This document shows, in pieces, positions 19,201-27,665 of a stretch of DNA of 64,000 nt. Position 1 is the first letter of the stretch, and each line of letters starts with the position of its first letter. The notes under the pieces are model-generated. The model worked only from the letters and a program-made list of their open reading frames with translations, was not told the DNA's origin and made no database searches. This DNA comes from Dyadobacter bucti (GTDB lineage Bacteria; Bacteroidota; Bacteroidia; Cytophagales; Spirosomataceae). The position numbers were made by a program, and so were the translations under genes. The stretch lies in assembly GCF_005869225.1 (NCBI RefSeq), contig NZ_SWFP01000003.1, positions 372,001-436,000 on the forward strand, written 5' to 3'.

Positions 19201-19507
19201 CCTGAAGTTGGCTGACATCATTTTTAAGCGTGATGTTGATGGTAGTGAGACTTCCTATTACTGCTTCCTGAGTTTGAAAGCCGATGAAGCTAAAAACAAG
19301 TGTAGCGCCCGATGCTGCTGTGATCGAGTAAGCGCCTTCGCTGTCGGTTGTAGTACCGCGATTAGTACCTTTCAAAGAAATGTTAACCCCAGGTAGTACT
19401 GAGCCGTCATCCGCTGTCACCTTTCCGGTAACCGCTCGATCCTGGGCATAAGCCTGCGCACTCAACAGAAGCAGGCATGCCATTAAGGATAATAGAGTAT
19501 TCTTCAT
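16220..19507 (-). CDS. SusC/RagA-family TonB-linked outer-membrane channel (pair 1)
   Basis: TonB-dependent importer that works with the following SusD. The preferred ATG (19507) begins MKNTLLSLMACLLLLSAQA, a standard signal peptide; a frame from 19633 would add 42 residues and would have to be transcribed from upstream of the consensus promoter found at 19549-19578, so it is rejected. Mature domains are the regulatory-like sandwich (RAVTGKVTADDGSVLPGVN), the plug starting near LQEVVVTALGQQRKRNELVY with QALWVIDGVPV and ASNGVILITTKQGR, and a barrel ending SYGFNVKFRF. About 1095 residues in total. It is the first gene of a two-gene operon closed by the terminator at 14694-14732. Confidence 0.93.
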   Translation of the reverse strand: MKNTLLSLMACLLLLSAQAYAQDRAVTGKVTADDGSVLPGVNISLKGTNRGTTTDSEGAYSITAASGATLVFSFIGFQTQEAVIGSLTTINITLKNDVSQLQEVVVTALGQQRKRNELVYAAQQVTAEQITQTRGANVMNSLAGKVAGLDIKTNNNMGGSTNVVIRGYKSITGNNQALWVIDGVPVSNATNNTQDQQTGRAGADYGNAASDINPDNIASINVLKGAAATALYGSRASNGVILITTKQGRKNSFDVTVNSGVTWGKIDKSTFVRYQKEYGAGYGGDGAADQFYRGDLGSGEGDIAVFDADASFGPKFDPSRMVYQWDAIDPFSPNFGKMRPWVAAQNGPDKFYETAVNSNQSINISGGGENSTFKVGYTRSDEKGVLPNSKLNKNLFNFSASFDLSKKLTVTANANYSQIKGLGRYGTGYDGKNPNQQFRQWFQTNVDLIEQKDAYFRNNQNVTWNWADPTAPYEENGPIYSENPYFSRYQNYSNDSRDNFFGYTQAVYKIASWVDFTGRFAYNGTSDMQEERIAFGSADPSQYKRFNRSFHETNLDLILNFRKSISKDFYFSGLLGGSMRRSKEESIRAQTNGGMVVPNLYSLLNSINPIEAPSEVYKRIGVDGLYGQASFAYKELVNLDLTARQDKSTTLPEGNNTYFYPAIGANFNFSNLEALKTNWLTMGKISANYAEVGNDAPWGSILDVYDKPTGIGSIPYFTLRNTKNNPNLKPERTKNLEFGLETAFLDDRVGLNVTYYRSNTLDQVLPVRISAATGYSFRYVNSGEVENKGIEISAYVTPVRSGDFSWTMNVNFARNRNKVLSLYGEGDNKVTNVEIAAPQGGVTLNAAEGQPFGIIRGTDYQYHANGQRIVKSNGIYAATPASDRIIGNPNPDWIGGFSNTLKYKTVSLNFLLDIRHGGDVWSLDQWYGEGTGMYPITAGVNELGNPKRDPAYAYDEDGQRLNLLPNPGGVLFPGVKADGTPNDVRAENLDGNGATAYGYPGNPPRAMYIYDGSYVKLREVALTFGLPQSVVSKLRAFKAIDLSLIGRNLWIIHKNMEYSDPEEGLSSGISSGAGGYQSGAYPAVRSYGFNVKFRF

Positions 19508-19548
19508 ACTTAAATAAAAGTTAGGTTTGTTATGCAGACATAATATTG

Positions 19549-19578
19549 CAAAATTAATTATTGTTTTAACCATTACAA
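19549..19578 (-). promoter_or_regulatory. Consensus Bacteroidota promoter of SusC/D pair 1
   Basis: On the minus strand TTG (19576-19578) is followed by exactly 19 nt and then TAATTTTG (19549-19556), a full match to the TTG / TAnnTTTG consensus. The start of transcription would be near 19542, about 35 nt before the ATG at 19507. The rest of the 416-bp gap up to 19923 is AT-rich; it should hold the promoter of the M20 gene, but I see no clear element near that gene. Confidence 0.8.
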
Positions 19579-19923
19579 TGATCAAATTGCAAATTTTCAA
19601 AATTTGCTTTGGTGTAACAGTATGTTTTAGCAAATTTTAATTTAAAGTAGTCTGTTTTTTGCGATTTTTTTAAATGTTTGAAATTTCTGAAATTGTTGTT
19701 CTAATTATATTTTTGTTAATGGATTGATGATTTTGTTAACTTTTTCGTATCATTACTACAAGGAGGCGATGAAGTTTGGCAATTGGCTTATGAAGAATTT
19801 CCAATAGTAATTAAGAATGGATCTAAATTAAATTGTGACAATTTTTTTTAAATCAATTACATCATATTTCGCCGATCGGTTACAACAGTATAGGATTATT
19901 TCAATATCAACTATATAAACCCA

Positions 19924-21222
19924 ATGTTCATGGTACGAAGTGTTTTACTTTTAGGCTGCCTTTTATTATTTGGTATCCCCAGCTTTGGTCAGGTTTCCAA
20001 TATTGACCAGAAAGCCAGGTCGATAGAAGAAAAAATCATTCAGTGGAGGCGTTACTTTCATCAGAATCCGGAGCTTGGAAACCGGGAATTCAAAACCGCC
20101 GAAAAAGTCGCAGAACACCTGAAACAATTGGGGATTGAAGTGAAGACCGGAGTGGCCCATACCGGGGTAGTCGGGATTCTGAAGGGCGGAAAAGCAGGGC
20201 CTGTTGTTGCCCTAAGGGCTGACATGGACGGTTTGCCTGTTACGGAGAGAGTTGAGGTTCCGTTCAAATCAACGGTTGTGGCAGACTATAACGGACAGAA
20301 AACCGGGGTAATGCACGCTTGTGGACATGATACCCATATCGCGATTTTGATGGGCGTCGCTGAGGTACTGGCTTCCATGAAGAATGAGTTGAAAGGAACC
20401 GTAAAATTCATTTTTCAGCCAGCTGAGGAAGGTGCTCCGGAAGGCGAGGAGGGTGGTGCCAAACTGATGGTCAAAGAAGGGGTACTTGAGAACCCGAAAG
20501 TGGAGGCGATTTTTGGACTACATATAGATTCACAGATCGAAGTCGGAAAAATCGCTTACCGGCCTGGTGCTACGATGGCGGCAGTTGATTTTTTTAGCAT
20601 TAATGTAAAAGGAAAGCAAACCCACGGTGCATATCCATGGTCGGGAGTTGATCCTATTGTGACCTCATCGCAGATCGTCACAGCACTGCAGACCATTGTG
20701 AGCCGCAATCTGAATCTCACACAAGCTCCGGCGGTAGTGACGATCGGAGCAATCAATGGCGGTATCCGGCAGAACATTATTCCGGAAGAAGTGAAGATGA
20801 TCGGCACAATCCGCACTTTCGATGAAGGAATGCATTCGTATGTACATAAGCGTGTGTCTGAGATTTCTACGCACATTGCGGAGAGTGCGGGCGCGACTGC
20901 AAACGTGAAGATCGATGTGTTGTACCCGGTAACTTTCAATGACGTAGCGCTGACCGAAAAGATGATCGGGACTGTGCAGAATGTGGCTGGGAAGGAAAAT
21001 GTAACATTGATCCCCGCCAAAACAGGGGCCGAGGATTTTTCGTACTACCAGCAAAAAGTGCCTGGCTTCTTCTTCTTCCTTGGTGGAAAACCAAAAGGAA
21101 AGGATGTCTCAGAGGCTGCTCCCCATCACACTCCCGACTTTTTTGTAGATGAAAGCAGCATGGTACTGGGCGTGAGGTCGCTAAGCCGGCTGGCAGTGGA
21201 TTACCTGGAAAAAGCCAAATAA
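19924..21222 (+). CDS. Secreted M20-family amidohydrolase/peptidase
   Basis: Zinc-dependent amidohydrolase of the M20D (hippurate hydrolase / N-acyl-amino-acid deacylase) type, predicted to be exported. An N-terminal signal peptide runs to about residue 22 (GIPSFGQ). Metal ligands are seen in RADMDGLP (about residue 97), the HACGHDTHIAILMG segment (about 135-148), FQPAEEG (about 167-173) and LHID (about 198), with a final His in a C-terminal HHTPDF. The dimerisation insert is present, giving the normal 432 residues. The start may be the first ATG or the one two codons later. It diverges from SusC pair 1, and secreted M20 enzymes beside SusC/D suggest peptide or amide nutrients, which is inference. 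Confidence 0.88.
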   Translation: MFMVRSVLLLGCLLLFGIPSFGQVSNIDQKARSIEEKIIQWRRYFHQNPELGNREFKTAEKVAEHLKQLGIEVKTGVAHTGVVGILKGGKAGPVVALRADMDGLPVTERVEVPFKSTVVADYNGQKTGVMHACGHDTHIAILMGVAEVLASMKNELKGTVKFIFQPAEEGAPEGEEGGAKLMVKEGVLENPKVEAIFGLHIDSQIEVGKIAYRPGATMAAVDFFSINVKGKQTHGAYPWSGVDPIVTSSQIVTALQTIVSRNLNLTQAPAVVTIGAINGGIRQNIIPEEVKMIGTIRTFDEGMHSYVHKRVSEISTHIAESAGATANVKIDVLYPVTFNDVALTEKMIGTVQNVAGKENVTLIPAKTGAEDFSYYQQKVPGFFFFLGGKPKGKDVSEAAPHHTPDFFVDESSMVLGVRSLSRLAVDYLEKAK

Positions 21223-21226
21223 TATT

Positions 21227-22027
21227 TTACTCAGGAATATTTTTCCTAACCTGGTCAAAAAGGAAATCCGGAAAAAACCTTTTCATATAAATAGCGGCAA
21301 CTTCCTTAAAACCACCGATATAGATTTCTTTTTTATCCTTTTTTACAGCTTCAAGGATCCTCCCGGCACATTCTTCTGCTGGGATCCCTTTTTGCTGATT
21401 GGCGTCCATTTTGCCGAACTTACTTCCGGACTCATTCAGCGCATTTAATGAAATATTGGTACGGATATAGCCCGGGCATATCGTGGTCACTTTGATGTTG
21501 TGCTCATAACCTTCGGCCCGCAGGGAATCGTAAAAGCCCTGCAACGCATGTTTGGCTGCATTATACCCTGACCGCATAATTGTTCCTATCTTCCCCGCCA
21601 CACTGCTGATTACAATAAAATGCCCGCTTTTCTGCTCCATCATGTAGGGAAGTACAGCTTTGGTGAGGGCCACCGTACTGAAAAAATTCACTTCCATCAG
21701 CTTTTTATAAACTTCCAATTCCGTGTCCCGGATATAGGAACGCTGGCTTACACCGGCATTATGGACCATGATGTCAATACGTTGAAAATGTGCTATCACT
21801 TTTTCGGCGGCAGGTTTTGCTTTGTCGAGGTCAGTAACGTCCATTGGTAGCACCAGTACGTGAGACTCTGGCAGCCCGGTCAGTTTTTTTACCCGTTCGA
21901 GTTCCTCCTCCCTGCGTGCAGTAAGTACCAGTTTTGCACCTTCCTGAGCGAAGGCCATTGTTAGCGCCTCGCCAATTCCTGCCGAAGCTCCCGTGATCCA
22001 TACGACCTTATCCTTAAACGAGTTCAT
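21227..22027 (-). CDS. Short-chain dehydrogenase/reductase
   Basis: Classical SDR oxidoreductase using NAD(P)H; the substrate is unknown. The Rossmann glycine motif is TGASAGIGEAL (residues 13-23), followed by TARREEEL, in which the Arg residues suggest NADP. NAGVSQRS occurs near residue 92 and the catalytic Ser, Tyr and Lys are in VISSVAGK and SGYNAAKHA (near 140-160). The C-terminus (ICPGYIRTNISLNAL, then a long helix with AIYMKRFFPDFLFDQVRK) resembles the DHRS7/YqjQ-like subgroup found in Bacteroidota. It converges with the M20 gene with only 4 bp between stops and is 9 bp from the LD-carboxypeptidase gene. Confidence 0.88.
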   Translation of the reverse strand: MNSFKDKVVWITGASAGIGEALTMAFAQEGAKLVLTARREEELERVKKLTGLPESHVLVLPMDVTDLDKAKPAAEKVIAHFQRIDIMVHNAGVSQRSYIRDTELEVYKKLMEVNFFSTVALTKAVLPYMMEQKSGHFIVISSVAGKIGTIMRSGYNAAKHALQGFYDSLRAEGYEHNIKVTTICPGYIRTNISLNALNESGSKFGKMDANQQKGIPAEECAGRILEAVKKDKKEIYIGGFKEVAAIYMKRFFPDFLFDQVRKNIPE

Positions 22028-22036
22028 GAAAATGAT

Positions 22037-22972
22037 TTAGATAATTGAAGGGGAAGTATTTAAGTGCTGAAATTTAGCTTTGCGGCTATTTACCTCCAGC
22101 CGGCAATTCATTCCTATCCCCATCGCCCGGTTATCACCAACATGGCCGACCGGAAAATTATAGCAAACCGGGTAATTAAATCCGGAAACATGTTCCTGAA
22201 CAATTTCATTTGCATCCTTGCCAAATGTCGGATTGCTATTGTCTTTCATGTCTGTAAATTGTCCGACAACGAGGCCGGCGAGGTGCTCCAGCTTTCCCGC
22301 GCGTTTCATCTGGACCATCATCCGGTCCAGATTATAGAGGTATTCACCTACATCTTCAATGAAAAGGATCTTTCCGCGGGTGTCGGTCTCGGTCGCAGAG
22401 CCAATCATGTGAGCAAGAATGCAAAGATTTCCCCCCACAAGGTTTCCACTGGCTATTCCGTTCCGGTTGAAAGGATGTGCTGGAATGTCGTATTCAGCTA
22501 ATTCGCCAAACAACAACTGTCTCAGCGACTCGGCGGCGAGGCCGGCGCCCTCGGTAGTGATCGACTTGGCCATAGGCGCATGTGCTCCTGCATAACCAAG
22601 CTGATATATCCGGGATAAAATAACCGTAAGGTCGCTGAATCCAACGACCCATTTGGGTGATTTCAAAAACTGATCAAAATTGAGTCGGTCGACAATCCGG
22701 GAACACCCGTAACCGCCGCGGGCCGCGACAACAGCCTTGATGGATGGATCGTCCAGCATATTCTGAAGGTCAGCAAGCCGGACGGCGTCGGTTGCCGAAA
22801 ACTGGTTAAAGGAGTCTTTCAGCGTTTCGCCTTCGGTAACTTCCAGTCCCCATTTATTTTTAAAAAGGTTGATTCCCGGAATTACATCCTCGTAACGTAC
22901 GATACTTGCGGGAGCTGTAATTCCTATTTTATCTCCTGCTTGCAAAAAAGGAGGGAGCTTGATTTCGTTCAT
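22037..22972 (-). CDS. LD-carboxypeptidase (peptidase S66)
   Basis: Serine carboxypeptidase that removes the terminal D-amino acid of murein tetrapeptides during peptidoglycan recycling. The 311-residue protein begins KLPPFLQAGDKIGITAPAS, the standard S66 N-terminus. The nucleophile Ser is in GFSDLTVI near residue 115; the Glu and His of the triad are in LFIEDVGEYLYNLDRMM (near 210) and FPVGHVGDNRAMGIG (near 280). There is no signal peptide, so it is cytoplasmic. It is encoded in the same direction as the DUF721 gene and the NagZ-like fusion protein, which fits a cell-wall recycling neighbourhood. Confidence 0.9.
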   Translation of the reverse strand: MNEIKLPPFLQAGDKIGITAPASIVRYEDVIPGINLFKNKWGLEVTEGETLKDSFNQFSATDAVRLADLQNMLDDPSIKAVVAARGGYGCSRIVDRLNFDQFLKSPKWVVGFSDLTVILSRIYQLGYAGAHAPMAKSITTEGAGLAAESLRQLLFGELAEYDIPAHPFNRNGIASGNLVGGNLCILAHMIGSATETDTRGKILFIEDVGEYLYNLDRMMVQMKRAGKLEHLAGLVVGQFTDMKDNSNPTFGKDANEIVQEHVSGFNYPVCYNFPVGHVGDNRAMGIGMNCRLEVNSRKAKFQHLNTSPSII

Positions 22973-23008
22973 GCAAATTTTTTGCGGATCAACAGGCGTG
23001 GGCCATTG

Positions 23009-23335
23009 CTAAATAAACACCACATCCTCGACCAGGCTTGTGCCCATTTCCCGGTTTATGAGTTCAATAATTTTTGATTTCGCGCGAACCAGCTCGTTCC
23101 GCAATGGAGCAGATTCTATCTGAAGGAAAAGCGTCCGCTCTTTGATATAGACAGTTTTGGTACGGGAAGCGATTGCCGATCCCATTATTTTATCCCAATG
23201 TGCAACGACATAGGACTGGTCGAACCTGTTGCGGAGCCGGTACTTTTCCAGCATCTGGTCTATGGCTTCTTTTAAAGGAGTAATACCTGGCCGGCGCGAT
23301 GCTTTTTCTTTATCAAAACGATAGTGTTGTGCCAT
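23009..23335 (-). CDS. DUF721 (DciA-like) protein
   Basis: Small basic protein of the DUF721 family. In other bacteria the family includes DciA, which loads the replicative helicase DnaB; the role here is by family. The 108-residue protein has the N-terminal PLKEAIDQMLEKYRLRNRFDQ helix, the conserved VVAHWDKIMGSAIASRT core and ERTLFLQIESAPLRNELVRAKSKI, typical of the KH-like fold. Bacteroidota versions are short like this one. It has a likely promoter (TACATTTG at 23354-23361) just upstream. Confidence 0.82.
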   Translation of the reverse strand: MAQHYRFDKEKASRRPGITPLKEAIDQMLEKYRLRNRFDQSYVVAHWDKIMGSAIASRTKTVYIKERTLFLQIESAPLRNELVRAKSKIIELINREMGTSLVEDVVFI

Positions 23336-23353
23336 AGTTGAAAGGGATTATTA

Positions 23354-23361
23354 CAAATGTA
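23354..23361 (-). promoter_or_regulatory. Putative -7 element of the DUF721 gene
   Basis: TACATTTG on the minus strand, 18 bp before the ATG at 23335. No TTG is found at 19-21 nt upstream. Confidence 0.4.
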
Positions 23362-23395
23362 GAAAGATAAGGGAGATTGATCTCATCAACACTCA

Positions 23396-26356
23396 CTACT
23401 TTTTTAACAATTCCTGATACACCACATCCATGATCGCAGTGCGGATATTCAAAGTCGATATCTTGCTGTTTTCCCTGGTCGGATAAACCCGGTTAGAGAA
23501 AAACACGTAGTTCAATTTCCAGGCCGGGTCCGCCCAGGTCATGATCCCGGTGTAGCCGGTATGCCCAAAGCTCGACGGACTCGCATACCGGGGAGCATTG
23601 CCCGAATATTTGAAAGTTGGCTTGTCAAAACCAATTCCGCGGCGGCTGCCCATTTCCGGATACTGATATCTGGTAAATTCGATGAGCGCATCTTTGCTCA
23701 GTAATTGCTGGCCGCCATAGTAACCTTGCTGCAGGTACATCTGCCATACTTTCATAACATCATTGACATCTCCGAACAAACCCGCGTGCCCGCTCAGTCC
23801 GCCCAGCATAGCTGCCGCCTCGTCATGAACCTGGCCATGCAGCTGGGTCATGCGGAAAAAAGTATCCCGCTCGGTAGGAACGATATCTTCGAGCTTGTAA
23901 AACCGTTTCGGATTAAATGTAAGGGTATTGGCGCCGAGTTTATGATAGTAGTGGTTTTTCAGATAATCCTCGAAATTTTCACCGGAAAGGCGTTTTACAA
24001 TTTGTGGATATAATATGAATGACAAATCGCTGTACACATAACCTTCCTTTTCATTCAGCGGGGAATCCCGGATGGCGTGGAAAATGGTCTGGTCGTAATT
24101 TTTGAAAATAAACAGGCTGTCGCCCACGACGGAAGTAGGATAGCGCCTGGACTGTTTGGCGCTGAATGTTCTCTTTTTCCATGTTCCGTCGGGATTTTGC
24201 GCTTCTTTCCAAAGCACAATAAATGCTTTCAAACGTGCGCTGTGGGTCAATACCCGTCTCCACTGCAGATCTGCTTTATTGGATTTGGCAAAATCCGGAA
24301 GATAGTCCTTCATAGTTGCATCCAGATCAAATTTCTTTTGGTCCCAAAGACTCATCAATGCCAGTGTAGAAGCGGTGATTTTTGTTACTGATGCCAAATC
24401 GTACAGATCGGTCAGTTTCACCGGTGCCTGGCCTTCATAGGTATGTTTGCCGTAAGCTTTCCTGAAAAAAACTTTTCCGTCTTTGGCCAGCTGCACTACA
24501 CAGCCAGGGGTTGCTTTTTCGGTGATGGCAAGGTTGGCAATGGAGTCAATTTTAAAAGTGATGGTTCCGGAGTCCATCCCAAGCTCTTCCGGAATGGTAT
24601 ATTTCAGCCTGCCGATGGCGGGTGTTTCGATGCCTGAATTGTAGGGGAATTGTGCATTCACTGTCACGGGTAATTTCCCTTGCGCCGGAATTGCCCCAAA
24701 AACTAGCTGGGCAGACAGATCCTGCGTATAAGGAGTGAGCTGATAAGACATGATCAATGCCCGGGAACTTTCAACAGACGGGATCTTATTAAGTGCATAG
24801 GGGTTACCAAATATCGATACCACTGCTTTTTTGGTAGCGATCAATTCTTGTAAAACTGCATTCATCTGATCCGTAAGTCCGTAATTGGTGCGGGGAGAAA
24901 TGCTGCCGAGATGCACACCGACCAATAACAGATTATAAGATGAAAGTTTAGTGCGAAGTGCTGCTATTTGCGCTTCCGTTGGTTTTGTAGGTATAAAATA
25001 ATGATCTACCGTGGTATACAAACCCAGCGTTTTCTGAAAGCTGGTGATCGTATCTGCTCCCAGTGACACGGACGCGATTTTTAAAGTATCCAGATCACGC
25101 AGCGGCAAAAGGTCGTTGTCATTTTTTAAAATCGTCAATGCCTTTTCCGTCAGTAATCTGTTGGTAAGCTCGGCGGCTTTGGGGTTCAGATCTTCGTAAA
25201 GATTGTTCAGGTCGACCGGCTTATATTGATTCAGACCCGCCCAGGCTTTCGCTTCCAGGACTTTGCGGCAGCGGAAGTCTATTTCAGCTTGTGTGATTTT
25301 CCCTTCCGCAATGCTCTTTTTAATTTCGGCAATGGATTTGGAAACATCTTCAGTGAACTCCAGCAAATCCATTCCCGCTTCCAGGCCCATAGCATCTGCC
25401 TTTCCGTCGGGGAAATATTTTGTCACCCCCTTCATATTCATCGCGTCGGAATAGATCAGCCCTTCAAAACCCAACTGATTTCTCAAAAGATCCGATATAA
25501 TAGGTTTGGAAAGCGTAGACGGAAGATTTGCTGTTTTATCCAAAGCCGGAATACTAAGGTGTGCAATCATCATTCCGCTTAGTCCTGCATTGATAAGTGC
25601 TTTAAAGGGATATAATTCAAGAGAATCGATTCTGGTTGCATCGTGTGAGATCAAAGGCAAATCATAGTGAGAGTCGGTGCCGGTATCACCGTGGCCAGGG
25701 AAATGTTTCGCGCTGGTCAACAAGCCGCCATCCTGCATACCTCTCATATATGCCACCGCCTTGTCAGCCACTTTGTACTTATTTTCGCCGAAAGAACGGA
25801 AGCTGATCACCGGATTGTTCGGGTTGTTGTTGACATCTGCTACCGGGGCAAAATTGACATGCATACCCAGTCTCCGCATTTGCCTGGCGAGCTGAGCACC
25901 CATTTCGTAGATCAGGTCATTGTTTCCCTGAACAGCGCCCAAAGTCATCTGGTAAGGATATCTAACGGTGCTGTCGATCCGCATTGCAAGACCAAATTCT
26001 GCATCCATGGCAATGAGAAGCGGTACTTTTGAGATCGATTGAAAATGGTTTGTCAGTTGCGCCTGCGGAACCGGCCCTCCCTGAAAAAACACAACCCCTC
26101 CAACCTTATTTTCGCGGATCAGTTTTTCCACGGCCGCCGGGTTGCTGATCTTTGGATCGATTAAAGCTCTTTTTACATCAGACACTGCCGCTACCATGAT
26201 CAACTGGGCGATTCGCTCGTCCGGTGTGAGCGTTGCAAAGACAGAATCGACCCACTGCTTGTTTTTATTCAGGAAATTAGGGGAAGTAATGATTTGGGCA
26301 TTGGCAATACAGAAACTCGAAAGTAAAAGGCAGAAGGCTGCGAAGGATTTTTTCAT
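23396..26356 (-). CDS. NagZ-like GH3 fused to a serine hydrolase (beta-lactamase fold), exported
   Basis: Two-enzyme protein of about 986 residues. A signal peptide (MKKSFAAFCLLLSSFCIANAQ) chooses the ATG at 26356 over one four codons earlier. The GH3 N-domain (about 30-380) carries the NagZ signature KHFPGHGDTGTDSH, whose His/Asp pair acts as acid/base, and the nucleophile Asp in IYSDAMNMKG. A GH3 C-domain-like region covers about 400-580. The C-terminal part (about 610-985) is a class C/PBP-like serine hydrolase with SVTK (S-x-x-K), YSD (Y-x-N equivalent) and HTG (K-T-G equivalent). It probably cleaves GlcNAc-anhMurNAc bonds plus an ester or peptide in cell-wall fragments in the periplasm. 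Confidence 0.9.
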   Translation of the reverse strand: MKKSFAAFCLLLSSFCIANAQIITSPNFLNKNKQWVDSVFATLTPDERIAQLIMVAAVSDVKRALIDPKISNPAAVEKLIRENKVGGVVFFQGGPVPQAQLTNHFQSISKVPLLIAMDAEFGLAMRIDSTVRYPYQMTLGAVQGNNDLIYEMGAQLARQMRRLGMHVNFAPVADVNNNPNNPVISFRSFGENKYKVADKAVAYMRGMQDGGLLTSAKHFPGHGDTGTDSHYDLPLISHDATRIDSLELYPFKALINAGLSGMMIAHLSIPALDKTANLPSTLSKPIISDLLRNQLGFEGLIYSDAMNMKGVTKYFPDGKADAMGLEAGMDLLEFTEDVSKSIAEIKKSIAEGKITQAEIDFRCRKVLEAKAWAGLNQYKPVDLNNLYEDLNPKAAELTNRLLTEKALTILKNDNDLLPLRDLDTLKIASVSLGADTITSFQKTLGLYTTVDHYFIPTKPTEAQIAALRTKLSSYNLLLVGVHLGSISPRTNYGLTDQMNAVLQELIATKKAVVSIFGNPYALNKIPSVESSRALIMSYQLTPYTQDLSAQLVFGAIPAQGKLPVTVNAQFPYNSGIETPAIGRLKYTIPEELGMDSGTITFKIDSIANLAITEKATPGCVVQLAKDGKVFFRKAYGKHTYEGQAPVKLTDLYDLASVTKITASTLALMSLWDQKKFDLDATMKDYLPDFAKSNKADLQWRRVLTHSARLKAFIVLWKEAQNPDGTWKKRTFSAKQSRRYPTSVVGDSLFIFKNYDQTIFHAIRDSPLNEKEGYVYSDLSFILYPQIVKRLSGENFEDYLKNHYYHKLGANTLTFNPKRFYKLEDIVPTERDTFFRMTQLHGQVHDEAAAMLGGLSGHAGLFGDVNDVMKVWQMYLQQGYYGGQQLLSKDALIEFTRYQYPEMGSRRGIGFDKPTFKYSGNAPRYASPSSFGHTGYTGIMTWADPAWKLNYVFFSNRVYPTRENSKISTLNIRTAIMDVVYQELLKK

Positions 26357-26470
26357 GAGTTGGGACATAACAGGAATAAGTTTCCAAAGTTTGAAAAACC
26401 TATCGACTATTGCAATGGAAAGTATTTAACTTAAACGGGCAATGATATAGGGATAAAGGGTAATGTTTGA

Positions 26471-27658
26471 TTAAAAAGCCAATCCCAGTATCAATCCACC
26501 CAGAATGATGAGGTAGGACGGGAATTTGGTAAAAGCCAGCACCAGCAGCGTTACGATAACCGTGAGCAGCGGCTGCCAGTCGGTCAGCATGGGTTGAAAA
26601 AGGGACATAGCCGCTGCGATGGTAAGCCCGCAGCTGGCGGCATGAATTCCCTGAAGCGACGCCCTGATCCCCCGGTATTTTTTCAATTGGTCCCAGAAAG
26701 GGTAAGCAAAAAATATGAAAAAAGTCCCCGGTAAAAAGATGCCTGCGGTAGCCACAAAACCGCCAATGATTTGTCCGGTAACACCTTCCGACTGCATGGA
26801 AACGCTTCCTACAAAAGTTGCGATCGAAAAGACGGGCCCTGGTACAACCTGCGTCAGTGCCATTCCCGCAAGAAATTCCTGGTCGGTGAGGTAGCTTTTG
26901 AATTCTACAAATTCGTTGTAAAGAATAGGGATCAATACCTGGCCGCCGCCGAAAACCAGACTGCCGTTCCGGTAAAAGTTCTCAAAAAGACGTACCGGCA
27001 ATGAATTGGTGACCTTACCTACAATCGCTGCCGTGATCAGAACGGATATCCAGAAAATGATAGGCCGCCAGCGAATCCGTATCGGCCCTTTTTCCATTTT
27101 TTCATGCTTTTGAAAGTTCAGCGAAGCTGCTATCCCCCCGGAAATAATCAGCACAGGAGTCATGTATGGCGATGGATACAGGTAAGCTAGCACTGTGGAT
27201 ATGATCAGGAACGACCAGCCCTGCAGGTTGTGGATTACTTTTCGCGCGATAGCATAGGCGCCATAGATCAGAAAAGCCACCGCCATCGGGCCTACGAACC
27301 GCGTAAATCCAAGCGAAACACTATTTCGTTCCAGGTAGTGGATACCTATTGCCGCGAGGGTCATCAATACCATTGCAGGAAGAGACCAAACCAGTAAGCT
27401 GAGATAGGCAAGAGGCTGTCCCCCGATTTTTAGCCCGATTGCCGTGACGGTTTGCGTAGAACTCGGACCAGGTAGGAGCTGGCAAAGAGCTTGTAATTCA
27501 AGAAGTTCTTCTTCGGTGATATAGCGTCGTTTCCGCACCAGTCTTTCGATCATCATCATCAAATGCACCTGTGCCCCGCCAAAGGCTGTAAGGGACAACA
27601 ACAGGATATCCATCAGGTAAATGATGTAACGGAAACGGCGGATAGGTGGGTAGGCCAA
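26471..27658 (-). CDS. chrA: Chromate transporter ChrA family
   Basis: Inner-membrane protein of the CHR family; characterised members expel chromate, though many homologues have no tested substrate. It has two CHR domains in tandem, as in long-chain ChrA. The first starts with SLTAFGGAQVHL and contains LCQLLPGPSSTQTVTAIG (about 55-72); the second has GSLVFGGGQVLIPIL (about 230) and ALTQVVPGPVFSIATFVG (about 265-282). About ten to twelve hydrophobic segments are visible in 395 residues. The start could also be Met16, but the first-domain alignment favours 27658. It begins 8 bp after the dioxygenase stop, so the two are probably co-transcribed. Confidence 0.88.
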   Translation of the reverse strand: MAYPPIRRFRYIIYLMDILLLSLTAFGGAQVHLMMMIERLVRKRRYITEEELLELQALCQLLPGPSSTQTVTAIGLKIGGQPLAYLSLLVWSLPAMVLMTLAAIGIHYLERNSVSLGFTRFVGPMAVAFLIYGAYAIARKVIHNLQGWSFLIISTVLAYLYPSPYMTPVLIISGGIAASLNFQKHEKMEKGPIRIRWRPIIFWISVLITAAIVGKVTNSLPVRLFENFYRNGSLVFGGGQVLIPILYNEFVEFKSYLTDQEFLAGMALTQVVPGPVFSIATFVGSVSMQSEGVTGQIIGGFVATAGIFLPGTFFIFFAYPFWDQLKKYRGIRASLQGIHAASCGLTIAAAMSLFQPMLTDWQPLLTVIVTLLVLAFTKFPSYLIILGGLILGLAF

Positions 27659-27665
27659 TGGATTT

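Noticed and set aside
19761..19807. AGGAGG followed by a 12-codon ORF (MKFGNWLMKNFQ) upstream of the M20 gene, a possible leader peptide
   Set aside because: The Shine-Dalgarno-like sequence is only 2 nt from the ATG, too close to work, and Bacteroidota rarely use such sites.
20556..21054. Long minus-strand open frames across the M20 gene
   Set aside because: They are antisense shadows of a clearly coding gene and contain no recognisable motifs.
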